From Muricomes sp049840515 (GTDB lineage Bacteria > Bacillota > Clostridia > Lachnospirales > Lachnospiraceae), in contig JASGKW010000013.1 in assembly GCA_049840515.1 (NCBI GenBank), positions 1 to 64,000 of the forward strand: 64,000 nt of DNA, in the 5' to 3' direction. A model generated the notes under the pieces. That model did not search any database, was not told the origin of the DNA, and worked only from the letters and a program-made list of their open reading frames with translations. Both the position numbers and the translations under genes were made by a program. This document shows, in pieces, positions 16,959 to 25,980 of this stretch; within the stretch, counting starts at the first letter, position 1; every line of letters begins with the position of its first letter.

Positions 16959-17626
16959 CTAAAGTATCCTCCCTGTCCATATATGTTACCTTCATAATGC
17001 CTTCCTGCTCTTCCAGCCACTTTATAGAAGCTTCCGGCACAGGCTGGTCTATCTCAATTACCATAACTGCATTGCCGCCCTTCTTCCCCCTGTAGAAGCT
17101 GAAGTGTGGCAATATTAATAGAATCCCTGGCAAGCATGGAAGTGACCGTTGCAACATGTCCTGGCTTGTCCTGATTGCGTATAATCAAAGTGGGGCATTC
17201 TCCTGTGCAGTTCACTACAATATTGTCCAGTTTATTTATCATAATACGCCCGCCGCCCAGAGAGGATGCCTGTATCTCCAGCGTCTTGCCTTCCTTGTCC
17301 GATAACGCTAAAAGTGCAGTATTGGGGTGGGCATCCTTTATCTGAACATTCTCGATTGTAAATTGCAGTCCCTCTTTTTTGGCAATCTCAAAGCTTTTCG
17401 GAATCCTCATATCATCCGGGTTCATGCCTAAGAGTCCGGCCACAATGGCCTTATCTGTCCCATGACCCTTTCCAGTATCCGCAAAAGAGCCGTAAAACCC
17501 TATCCTGGCCTTCACAGGGGGACTGCCCAGCAGCGTCCTGGCTACATGCCCAATCCTCACAGCCCCGGCCGTGTGGGAACTGGAAGGCCCTACCATGACA
17601 GGTCCTAAAATATCAAAAATATTCAC
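16930..17626 (-). CDS. sdaAB: L-serine dehydratase beta subunit, frameshifted
   Basis: The regulatory or structural subunit. The N-terminal domain starts MNIFDILGPVMVGPSSSHTAGAV and is followed by an ACT domain (PTLIIRNQDKPGHVATVTSM). After IATLQL the frame is lost near 17095 and an adjacent frame continues with RGKKGGNAVMVIEID and ends at 16930 after TLDVLSVVGRN. One extra base accounts for it. The start is a GTG at 17626 with GGGAGG nine bases upstream. The full product of about 231 residues fits the family. Confidence 0.88.
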
Positions 17627-17876
17627 TCCCTTGTACCTCCCAAAAACAACTCAAATCCATTCTTTAATCAGTATAACAATTTTTCCCGCAAATATCCATC
17701 TCCCTGTATATAACCGGAATAAAAACCTTTCCAAATACGCAAAAACTCCCCATACAGGAATTTCACCCGTCTGAGGAGCTTTATTTACTATTTGTTGCTT
17801 CATATCGCAACTCTAAAATGATTTAAATTAGTCTCTGAAATTTTTATGATTTTTACAAGCATTTGCAAGCAAATAA

Positions 17877-18239
17877 TTATAATACTTCAATGGGTAGATT
17901 CATACCTTTCCAGCCTTCAATAGCACCGGATAGCTCATAGGCTTCAAAACCAGCCGACAATAAGATGAGTAAGGCTGTTTTTCCTAAGGTTGTACCACCA
18001 TTCCAATCATATACAACATAAATTTTATTTTTGTCCAGTTCGTCTAAATGGGCTGCTAAATCTTTTGCAGGTATTGCAATGGCTCCTTTGATTTGGTCTT
18101 TTTTTACTTGTGCTGGTGCATTACGAATATCTAACACAACATAGGGTGAATCTTTCTTATCCATATTCTCCAAGACAGTAAAATGATTGATATATAAGCT
18201 AAGATACGTTTCTAACAATTCAATTTTTTTTGTTTGCAT
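17877..18239 (-). CDS. Rhodanese-like protein lacking the catalytic cysteine
   Basis: A 120-residue single rhodanese domain. It keeps the fold landmarks VVLDIRNAPAQ, IKGAIAIPAKDL and the C-terminal YELSGAIEGWKGMNLP. The active-site loop reads VVYDWNGGTTLGKTA, with Asp where the catalytic Cys of sulfurtransferases sits, so it is probably a non-catalytic sensor or binding module. It lies three bases after the MarR gene and should be cotranscribed under the same operator. A role linked to the ligand sensed by MarR is inferred. Confidence 0.75.
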   Translation of the reverse strand: MQTKKIELLETYLSLYINHFTVLENMDKKDSPYVVLDIRNAPAQVKKDQIKGAIAIPAKDLAAHLDELDKNKIYVVYDWNGGTTLGKTALLILLSAGFEAYELSGAIEGWKGMNLPIEVL

Positions 18240-18242
18240 AAT

Positions 18243-18785
18243 TTACTTCTCCATTTCTAATTTTGTGATACATTTTTGAGTACCCTCTTTGATTTTGCTT
18301 AGAAGATGCGAAAATTGCTTGATTTCTTCTTTTGTCAGATTCTCAAACAGCAAATGGACAACATTAAAATTCACTGGCAGAAAATCCTCTAAGATTGTAT
18401 TTCCTGCTTCAGTAAGCTGAACCGGAATGGCCCGCTTATCTGTAGTTGAACTGTGTTTTATAATCCACCCCTTCGATTCCAGTGCTTTCAATAACTTGCT
18501 GACAGTTGCACGAGTTGCACCTAATTTTTCAGAAATTAAAGATGGTAATAGCTCGTGATTTGGAGCTGTTTTTAAAAACATTAGGATAATAAATCTTGAT
18601 TCACTCAAATTGTGTTTATCAAGTGCAGAATCATATACCTTTTGCATATTACGATATGTCCACTGGAAATCAATAAATAATTCTGACACGACTGAATCAA
18701 ATGCTGAATCCCTTTCTGAATATACATCCGTCATCAGTTTAAGGCGCTGATTATCAGGTCTATCAACAAAAGTAAAATTATCCAT
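18243..18785 (-). CDS. MarR family transcriptional regulator
   Basis: A 180-residue winged-helix regulator. Recognition helix region: LISEKLGATRATVSKLLKAL; wing: KHSSTTDKRAIPVQLTEAG. The N-terminal and C-terminal helices needed for dimerisation are present. The ATG has GGAAGGAG upstream. The promoter contains a perfect 20-bp palindrome, so the protein very likely represses its own operon with the downstream rhodanese-like gene. Ligand unknown. Confidence 0.85.
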   Translation of the reverse strand: MDNFTFVDRPDNQRLKLMTDVYSERDSAFDSVVSELFIDFQWTYRNMQKVYDSALDKHNLSESRFIILMFLKTAPNHELLPSLISEKLGATRATVSKLLKALESKGWIIKHSSTTDKRAIPVQLTEAGNTILEDFLPVNFNVVHLLFENLTKEEIKQFSHLLSKIKEGTQKCITKLEMEK

Positions 18786-18803
18786 GGCGATTCTCCTTCC
18801 AAC

Positions 18804-18858
18804 ATAGTTAGCCAGCTAACTATATGGAAATAGTAACATTTTATAGATGTAATGTCAA
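18804..18858 (-). promoter_or_regulatory. MarR promoter with palindromic operator
   Basis: TTGACA (plus-strand 18853-18858) and TACTAT (18830-18835), 17 bases apart, form the promoter. Directly downstream of the -10 lies a perfect palindrome, ATAGTTAGC-CA-GCTAACTAT (18804-18823), positioned to block initiation. Confidence 0.75.
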
Positions 18859-18871
18859 TCCAAAATTGGGT

Positions 18872-18904
18872 AAAAAAATAGACACCTCATTTTTGAAGTG
18901 TCTA
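18872..18904 (-). terminator. Terminator downstream of gdhA
   Basis: An 11-bp stem (TAGACACCTCA with TGAAGTGTCTA, one G-U) and a four-base loop are followed on the minus strand by TTTTTTTA, 30 bases after the gdhA stop. Confidence 0.8.
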
Positions 18905-18933
18905 CCTTTATGGATTTATTTTTTTAAAGTAAA

Positions 18934-20271
18934 TTATACAATTCCCTGTGCGGTCATAGCGTCTGCTACCTTCTCAAATCCCGCTATATTTGCACCTGCT
19001 ACATAATTTCCTTTTACGCCGTATCTCTTAGCTGCTTCTGACATGTTGTGGAAGATATCCACCATAATTGTCTTAAGTCTGCTGTCCACTTCCTCAAATG
19101 TCCAGCTGAGTCTCTCGCTGTTCTGAGACATTTCCAGAGCGGATGTAGCAACACCACCTGCGTTGGCAGCCTTTCCAGGTGCGAACAGAACTCTATTCTT
19201 CTGGAGATATTCTGTTGCCTCCAGGGTTGTAGGCATATTTGCGCCCTCTGCTACTGCAAGACATCCGTTTGCTACCAGTACCTTTGCATCTTCCAAAAGC
19301 AATTCATTCTGGGTTGCACATGGCAGTGCAATGTCAACTTTTACAGACCATACGCCTTTTCCCTCATGATATTCGGCATTTGGACGCTATTTCTTATATT
19401 CTGTCAGTCTTGCACGTTTCACTTCTTTGATTTCTTTCAAAGCTTCCACATCAATTCCGTCCGGATCATATACCCAGCCTGTAGAATCCGAACAGTTACT
19501 ACCTTAGCTCCAAGCTGATGTGCTTTTTGAGTTGCATAAATTGCTACGTTGCCGGAACCTGAAACTGCTACTGTCTTTCCAGCCAGTTCAATTCCATTGA
19601 GCTTTAACATCTCTTCTGTCAGATAGAGAAGTCCATATCCTGTAGCCTCTGTTCTCGCCAGAGAACCGCCGTATGCTTAAGCCTTTTCCTGTGAGAACAC
19701 CTTCATACAGTCCACGGTTATGCGTCTTATATTGTCCATACATATAGCCGATTTCTCTTGCTCCTGTTCCGATATCACCGGCCGGAACGTCTGTATCCGC
19801 TCCGATATATTTATATAATTCAGTCATAAAGCTCTGGCAGAATGCCATAATCTCTCTGTCTGATTTTCCCTTAGGATCAAAATCAGAACCACCTTTTCCT
19901 CCGCCGATCGGAAGACCTGTGAGTGAGTTTTTGAAAATCTGCTCAAATCCCAGGAATTTGATGATACCCAGGTTTACAGATGGATGCAGACGCAGTCCTC
20001 CTTTGTATGGTCCGATTGCGCTGTTAAACTGAACTCGATATCCGCTATTTACATGTACCTGACCTTTATCGTCAACCCACGGAACACGGAACTTTAACTG
20101 TCTCTCCGGCTCAACCAGTCTTTCTAACAGAGCGTCTCTGCGAAATCTTTCCTCATTTGCTTCAATTACCAGACGAAGAGATTCCAGTACTTCTTTTACT
20201 GCCTGATGAAATTCTGGCTCTGCAGGATTTTTCTTCACTACCAACTCAATTACTTCATCTACATATGACAT
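18934..20271 (-). CDS. gdhA: NADP-type glutamate dehydrogenase, frameshifted
   Basis: A hexameric glutamate dehydrogenase interconverting 2-oxoglutarate plus ammonia and glutamate. The N-terminal 207 residues carry AIGPYKGGLRLHPSVN and LPIGGGKGGSDFDPKGKSD (substrate-binding lysines). The C-terminal 122 residues carry AEGANMPTTLEA and LFAPGKAANAGGVA. The nucleotide-binding middle (19303-19690) is scattered over frames by several indels. The total span is 1338 bases, exactly 446 codons and the normal length, so the indels cancel, as expected of sequencing errors. Confidence 0.88.
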
Positions 20272-20298
20272 CCTTTTTTTCCTCCTAAAAAGTAAAAT

Positions 20299-20378
20299 TG
20301 CGGGGCAACAATATACCCCGCAGTTAAACTACATTGTTTACCTCTACCTATTTTAGAAGTTGACTGCAGTTTTGTCAA
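20299..20378 (-). promoter_or_regulatory. gdhA promoter and leader hairpin
   Basis: TTGACA (plus-strand 20373-20378) and TAAAAT (20350-20355) are 17 bases apart. Downstream, TGCGGGG (20299-20305) pairs with CCCCGCA (20316-20322), a GC-rich hairpin followed on the minus strand by ATTTTACTTTTT, just before the AGGAGG of gdhA. It could attenuate or stabilise the transcript. The rest of the 225-base gap to 20498 shows nothing recognisable. Confidence 0.6.
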
Positions 20379-20497
20379 TCATAAATTTCATTTTTATTGT
20401 GCTATTTTGCTGCACCATCACGAACATCACAATTTATTCCTTCTGTTTTGCAGGATATATTTCTGAATCATTCAGTTTTCTATATTTTCCACCAAAA

Positions 20498-21088
20498 TCA
20501 ACGGCCTATGAAGTTCCAAAATTTATCTTTCAGCTCATGGATAGACAACAATGGCAAATGTTCTTTCTTTTCCCTGTAAAATGTAAGGATAAAATCCACC
20601 GCATAAACTAAAAGCAATGCTGCTCCTGCAATCCTTCCAATGCGGAAAGGAATTATATTTACGATATGCTCCACAACCCCGTGAAGAATCCCGAACAAAA
20701 TCAAAGTATACAATCCCCATGCCAGGGTACTTTCAAGGCAGAGAATGCCTTTATAATTAAAGGGCTTGTCCGTATAATTCCACCAAATCTCCCCAAATAT
20801 TCTCTCCATAATTCTTGCTGTAATCCACTCGATGACTGTCGCCAGTATGGCGCCCAGGAAAAATAACAGTACTCTGTTATGGCTGTACGGGCTGAGCAGA
20901 AAATAAACCGTCAGAGCCCCCACCCCGTAAATCGGACAGATAGGACTTTTGGCAAATCCCCTGTTTGTCAGTTTCTTGTTACAGATTGACATATAAATGG
21001 ACTCCACTGTCCAGCCAAGAATACTATATGTAAGGAACCACAGTACCACATGATACAGATCATTCCCAAATATCATTCCACTCCACAT
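20498..21088 (-). CDS. CmpB-type putative ABC transporter permease
   Basis: A 196-residue membrane protein with about five helices, of the family annotated as putative ABC-transporter type IV (CmpB). Hallmarks are FLTYSILGWTVESIY, the NRGFAKSPICPIYGVGAL segment and the WWNYTDKPFNYKGILCLE segment near the middle. No ATPase is adjacent and transport has not been shown for the family. The ATG at 21088 has GGAG upstream. The gene lies just downstream of rpsU beyond a terminator. Confidence 0.75.
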   Translation of the reverse strand: MWSGMIFGNDLYHVVLWFLTYSILGWTVESIYMSICNKKLTNRGFAKSPICPIYGVGALTVYFLLSPYSHNRVLLFFLGAILATVIEWITARIMERIFGEIWWNYTDKPFNYKGILCLESTLAWGLYTLILFGILHGVVEHIVNIIPFRIGRIAGAALLLVYAVDFILTFYREKKEHLPLLSIHELKDKFWNFIGR

Positions 21089-21114
21089 GATTAATTCTCC
21101 ATTCCATCATATAA

Positions 21115-21142
21115 AAATAGAGTGTCTCTCAACACTCTATTT
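21115..21142 (-). terminator. rpsU terminator
   Basis: An 11-bp stem (AAATAGAGTGT with ACACTCTATTT) with a six-base loop, followed on the minus strand by further T residues, 12 bases after the rpsU stop. Confidence 0.75.
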
Positions 21143-21153
21143 ACCTGCACATA

Positions 21154-21330
21154 TTAATTATATTTACGTTTTCTAGCAGCTTCAGATTTTTTCTTACGTC
21201 TTACGCTTGGCTTCTCGTAATGCTCTCTCTTACGAATCTCCTGCTGAATGCCAGCCTTTGCACAGTTTCTTTTGAATCTGCGTAAAGCGCTATCTAACGT
21301 CTCGTTTTCTTTAACGATTACATTTGACAT
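21154..21330 (-). CDS. rpsU: 30S ribosomal protein S21
   Basis: A 58-residue basic protein of the small ribosomal subunit. It starts MSNVIVKENETLDSALRRF, continues with KRNCAKAGIQQEIRKREHYE and ends in a Lys/Arg-rich tail (SEAARKRKYN). Length and sequence are those of Firmicutes S21. It lies between alaS and the CmpB-like gene, as a single-gene unit with its own promoter and terminator. Confidence 0.95.
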   Translation of the reverse strand: MSNVIVKENETLDSALRRFKRNCAKAGIQQEIRKREHYEKPSVRRKKKSEAARKRKYN

Positions 21331-21410
21331 AGTCTCACACCTAACCTCCCCTCCAGCCTTGTATTGTGCATCATACGACTGTTCGGGTATTTTTATTGCA
21401 CTACAAAAGA

Positions 21411-21438
21411 TTATACCATATTTTCACCAAACGTCAAC
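21411..21438 (-). promoter_or_regulatory. rpsU promoter
   Basis: TTGACG (plus-strand 21433-21438) and TATAAT (21411-21416) are separated by 16 bases. The roughly 75-base leader is A/T-rich without a clear motif. Confidence 0.7.
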
Positions 21439-21455
21439 CATTTATGGCAAAAAAA

Positions 21456-24103
21456 CTAAGAAAGTTGTCCTTTCAGCACTTCTGATGTTTTTGCAAGTGC
21501 TTCTTTGATACCCTCAGGATTTTTTCCTCCTGCCTGTGCCATGTTTGGACGTCCGCCGCCGCCACCGCCTACAAGTCCTGCAATGGCCTTAATCAGATTT
21601 CCTGCATGGGCACCCCGCTTCATTGCATCTTCTGTTGCGGTTGCCATAAGATTTACTTTTCCGTCATTTCCTGATGCAAGAACAACAACGCCCTGGCCCA
21701 GTTTATCCTTCAGCTGGTCTCCCAGTTCACGCAGTCCTGCCATATCTACGCCATCCACTTCTACAGCGAGAAGCTTCATGCCCTCTATCTCCTGCACCTG
21801 GTCCATAACATCACCCATTGCATCCTGTGCAAGACGGCTCTTCAAGCTTTCTACTTCTGAGTGGAGCGCTTTATTTTCAGCAGCCAGGCTGGAAATCTTC
21901 TCTGTCAGGTTGTCAGGGGATGCCTTGAGTGCCTTTGATGCCTCGCTCAGCTTCTCTTCCAGTCCATTGTAATAGTTCAATAGTCCTTTTGAAGTCAGTG
22001 CCTCGATACGGCGCACACCTGCCGCCACACCTGTCTCGGAAATGATTTTAAATGCCATGATTTCACCAGTATTCTTTACATGTGTACCGCCGCATAATTC
22101 AACGGAAAACTCTCCCATGTTTACAACCCGGACGATATCACCGTATTTTTCTCCGAAAAGCGCCTGAGCACCTGTCTTCTTTGCTTCATCTATAGGCATA
22201 TTGCGGACACCAACCGGCAGAGCGGCCTCAATTTGAGCATTGACCATATCTTCAACCTGTTTTAATTCTTCCTGGCTGAGAGCAGAAAAATGAGTGAAGT
22301 CAAAACGAAGTCTCTCTTCATTTACACTGGAACCTGCCTGCTCAACATGGGTTCCAAGCACCGTTCTCAGCGCGCGCTGCAATAGATGAGTCGCACTGTG
22401 GTTTCTCGCTGACAAAGCACGTTTCTGCACATTTACAGACAGCTCAGCCTTTTCTCCGGTGCGGATCATTCCTTTTACAACCTGGCCTACATGGCCGATT
22501 TTTCCGCCGAAAAGTTTGATTGTATCTTCTACCTTAAATTCACCCTCTGAGGTACAGATAACGCCTGCATCGGCAGCCTGACCACCGCTTGCAGCGTAGA
22601 AAGGTGTTTCTGTCACAAAGATAGTTCCTTTTTCTCCCTCTGAAAGAGCATCCACAATTTCAGTTTCAGAGGTGAGAACTGTAATATCAGACTCATAGCT
22701 CAAGTTCTCATAACCCACAAATGTGCTTGTGATGCCTGGGTCAATGGACTCATAAACTGTCACGTCGGCACCCATGTAATTGGTCACACCGCGGGCAGCT
22801 CTCGCCGTCTTCCTCTGCACCTCCATGGCAGCCTGGAATCCTTCTTCATCCACGTTCATTCCTTTTTCTTCCAGTATCTCTTTTGTCAGGTCAATAGGAA
22901 ATCCGTAGGTATCATATAACTTAAATGCGTCATCGCCTGATAATGTCTTTTTCTGCTCTGCTTCCATTTCCTTAACCATGTCAGACAGAATGCCCAATCC
23001 CTGATCAATGGTTTTATTGAACTGCTCTTCTTCCTTTGCGATTACCTTGAGAATAAAGTCTTTTTTCTCTTCCAGCTCAGGGTAACCATCCTTAGAGCCT
23101 TCTATCACTGTTTCAGCAAGGGCACAGAGGAAGTTTCCCTTCATATTCAAAAGTCTTCCGTGGCGGCACGCTCTTCTAAGCAGACGGCGCAGCACATATC
23201 CCCTGCCTTCATTGGACGGCATGATACCATCAGATATCATAAATGTGACAGAGCGGGCATGGTCTGTCATGACACGGATGGAAACATCTGTCAGATAATC
23301 TTTTCCATACTCTGCACCTGCAAGCCGGCACACATGGGTGCGGAGAGCTTTGATTGTATCCACATCAAATATAGACTCCACATCCTGAACTACGGACGCA
23401 AGTCTCTCCAGTCCCATTCCTGTGTCAATATTCTTCTGCTCCAGCTCCTCATAATGTCCATTGCCGTCATTGTCAAACTGAGTGAATACATTATTCCAGA
23501 TTTCCATATAGCGGTCGCACTCACAGCCTACTGTACAGTCAGGGCTGCCGCATCCGTACTTCTCTCTCCCCTGTCATAGTAAATCTCTGAAACAGGGACC
23601 GCAGGGACCTGCGCTGTGTTCCCAGAAATTATCTTCTTTTCCAAATTTGAAAATGCGCTCTGCAAGAAATTCCCATTTTTTTATTCCAGATTTCAAAAGC
23701 CTCATCATCATCCACATATACAGACGGATACAGCCTGTCCGGATCAAGTCCGACAACTTCTGTAAGAAATTCCCATGACCACTCAATCGCCTCATTTTTG
23801 AAATAATCTCCAAACGAGAAATTTCCCAGCATTTCAAAAAATGTGCCGTGGCGTGCGGAGTCTTTCCCACATTCTCAATATCCCCCGTGCGGATACATTT
23901 CTGACAGGTTGCCACTCTCTTTCTAGGAGGAATCTCCTGTCCTGTAAAATATGGCTTCAGCGGTGCCATCCCTGAATTGATAAGTAAAAGACTCTTATCA
24001 TTGTGCGGAACTAAAGAAAAGCTTTTCATCACCAAATGCTCTTTGCTTTCAAAAAATTCCAAAAACATGGTTCTCAGTTGATTTACTCCTTATATGGCTG
24101 CAT
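21456..24103 (-). CDS. alaS: Alanyl-tRNA synthetase, multiply frameshifted
   Basis: Charges tRNA-Ala. From the ATG at 24103 (AGGAGG upstream) the class II core can be read across frames: SLVPHNDKSLLLINSGMAPL, KRVATCQKCIRTGDIENVGK, MLGNFSFGDYFKNEAIEWSW, and GAGPCGPC in the form AGPCGPC. The intact 683-residue remainder carries GMGLERL, editing-domain motifs (HSATHLLQRALR, CGGTHV) and the Gly-rich C-Ala domain. About five small indels fall before 23507 (for example an extra T at a T run and a GA repeat). The enzyme is essential, so these are almost certainly sequence errors. Confidence 0.92.
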
Positions 24104-24228
24104 AATCTAATCCTCCTGGTTTCTTTATCTGAGGCAGAGTTATTCTGCCCTTATATGTGTAATATTTGCATCTTGTCCCTGGGGTAAAAACCTCCCAGGC
24201 GCCTGCACAGTGCTCTGCTTAACACAAA

Positions 24229-24297
24229 CAGAGTGGATACTATCCACTCTGCATGCCTAACTTTCCCTATCATATCATAACTGTAATAGTTTTTCAA
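24229..24297 (-). promoter_or_regulatory. alaS promoter and structured leader
   Basis: TTGAAA (plus-strand 24292-24297) and TATGAT (24269-24274) are 17 bases apart. The transcribed leader of about 160 bases contains the palindrome CAGAGTGGATACTATCCACTCTG is too long to quote whole; its arms are CAGAGTGGATA and TATCCACTCTG (24229-24251). A second hairpin, CCTGGG with CCCAGG, lies near 24180-24200. No T-box consensus is present, so the control mechanism is unclear. Confidence 0.55.
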
Positions 24298-24305
24298 ATA
24301 TTATT

Positions 24306-25824
24306 TCAGTGAATATCAGCCAGTTCTTTTGCAGGAAGTGCGGCGGTGGAAGATTTTACGTAATTGGCGAGAGCTTTCCTTGCCTTTGGCAGTGGAATAG
24401 TGAAGCCCACACCGCCGATAGCAGCCCCCCGGACATCCCATACCTTCTATGAGGCATCCGTTCATTTTGCCGGCTTTGGCTAACGCAAGAATCTTTTTGC
24501 ACTCTGAAAGCCCTTCCGCATGTTCAATGTTCACTTCCACATCAGGATAATACTGATTGATACATTGTTCGATAGCCTGTGCAACACCGCCTGCGCAGGC
24601 GTAGCCTCTGCCCGCTCCGGTGGCATCATGCAGGGAGGACTCCGCCTCATATTGGGTCAGGTCAATTCCCTTGGCATCAAACATAGCCTGAGCTCTTCAA
24701 AGGTTACAACAAAATCTACATCGCTGCGGACAGATCTTCTGGAAGCCTCTAATTTCTTAACGGCAGGGGCCTATGAAAACTACCCTTGCATTTGGATTTT
24801 CCTGCTTGATTGTTCTTGCGTCGTCCACCATGGGAATGCTTCCCGCGAAATCTGGTCAATCAAATCAGGGAAAATTTCTCTCGCCATCACAGCCCACGAA
24901 GGACAGCAGGATGTCAGAAGAAAGGGAAGTTCCCCGATGGCAACCTTCTCCACATAATGATGAGCCTCCGAGATTGCACCGATGTCCGCTCCAAGTAGCT
25001 ACCTCATACACTTCTGAAAATCCGAGGTCCTGGAGAGCTCTGCCTGTACATATTTCTTGTGGGTGATATTATCCCCTAAGAACTGGCCAATGAAAGACGG
25101 GGCAATCTCAGCGATGATTTCTCCCTCTTCCTGCAGGGCACGGGTCAGCTGGAATATCTGAGACTTGTCAGATATGGCTCCAAAAGGACAGGCTACCATG
25201 CACATTCCACAGGATACACACTTCTCATTATCTATGATTGCCCTCCCGTATTTATCTGATACAATGGCATCTACACCACAGGCATTTTTGCAGGGCCTTT
25301 CTTTTTTTACAATGGCATCGTAGGGACAGACAGACTTACATTTCCCGCACTTGATGCAATTCTCCTGATCAATATATGACTTTCTCTCTTCTATAAAAAA
25401 GGAGACAGCCTCCTGAGGGCAGATTTGCTGACAGGGGCGGGCAAGACAGCCTTTGCATATATCGCTGACTTCATATTTATTTTCCTCACAGCTCTCGCAG
25501 GCGGAAAGGAATAACCTGCATAAGAGGCGGCTCATAATACTTCTCTGAAATATTGCTGGCTTCCATGCCGGCGGTCACATATATGGGTCGTCCTCAGGGC
25601 GCAGTGACAAGCCCATGGCAAGGCGAAGACGCTCTCTTACTCATGGCTCTGGGAGTGGTAAGTGCTCTCCCTGTATTTTTCTGTATTACTCATTTACCAT
25701 CTCATAAGGAATTGTTTGTATATCAGATAAAAGCGTACCTGGAATCTGCCTTAAACCCCAGCGCATTTCCGTAAATATCTGCCTCCTGGATTGCTCTTAC
25801 CGGTGTGTGCAGTCCTCTTATCAT
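24306..25824 (-). CDS. [FeFe] hydrogenase, monomeric ferredoxin-fused type, frameshifted
   Basis: A ferredoxin-linked [FeFe] hydrogenase of the Group B kind found in Lachnospiraceae. Reading across frames from the ATG at 25824 (MIRGLHTPVRAIQEA) gives several four-Cys ferredoxin clusters (CIKCGKCKSVCPYDAI, CVSCGMCMVACPFGAI). H-cluster motifs follow: L1 TSCCPSW, L2 GPC..KK, and L3 EGMGCPGGC. The stop is at 24306 after PAKELADIH. The full span matches about 500 residues. At least five indels interrupt it. A Fur/PerR-like site overlaps its transcription start region. It would dispose of reductant as H2. Confidence 0.82.
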
Positions 25825-25883
25825 ATGTCCTTTTCCTCCCAAATTCTCTTAAAAAACAGCAGTGTTTCCACTGCCGTATTTTA

Positions 25884-25929
25884 TTATAATTATTATCATT
25901 GTTATATTTTAACTATACCTGTTTGCCAA
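25884..25929 (-). promoter_or_regulatory. Hydrogenase promoter with Fur/PerR-like operator
   Basis: TTGGCA (plus-strand 25924-25929) and TATAAC (25901-25906) are spaced by 17 bases. Immediately downstream lies TTATAATTATTATCA (25884-25898). It differs by one base from the 7-1-7 Fur consensus TGATAATNATTATCA and by one base from the PerR consensus TTATAATNATTATAA. Position over the start site implies repression by an iron- or peroxide-sensing Fur-family protein. Confidence 0.6.
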
Positions 25930-25980
25930 AAAACCGTCAATACTTCCTCTTGTATAAAAAGGGATACATAGCTGAACTGC

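Noticed and set aside
24104..24305. T-box leader upstream of alaS
   Set aside because: The T-box consensus and antiterminator sequence are not present; only unrelated hairpins are seen.
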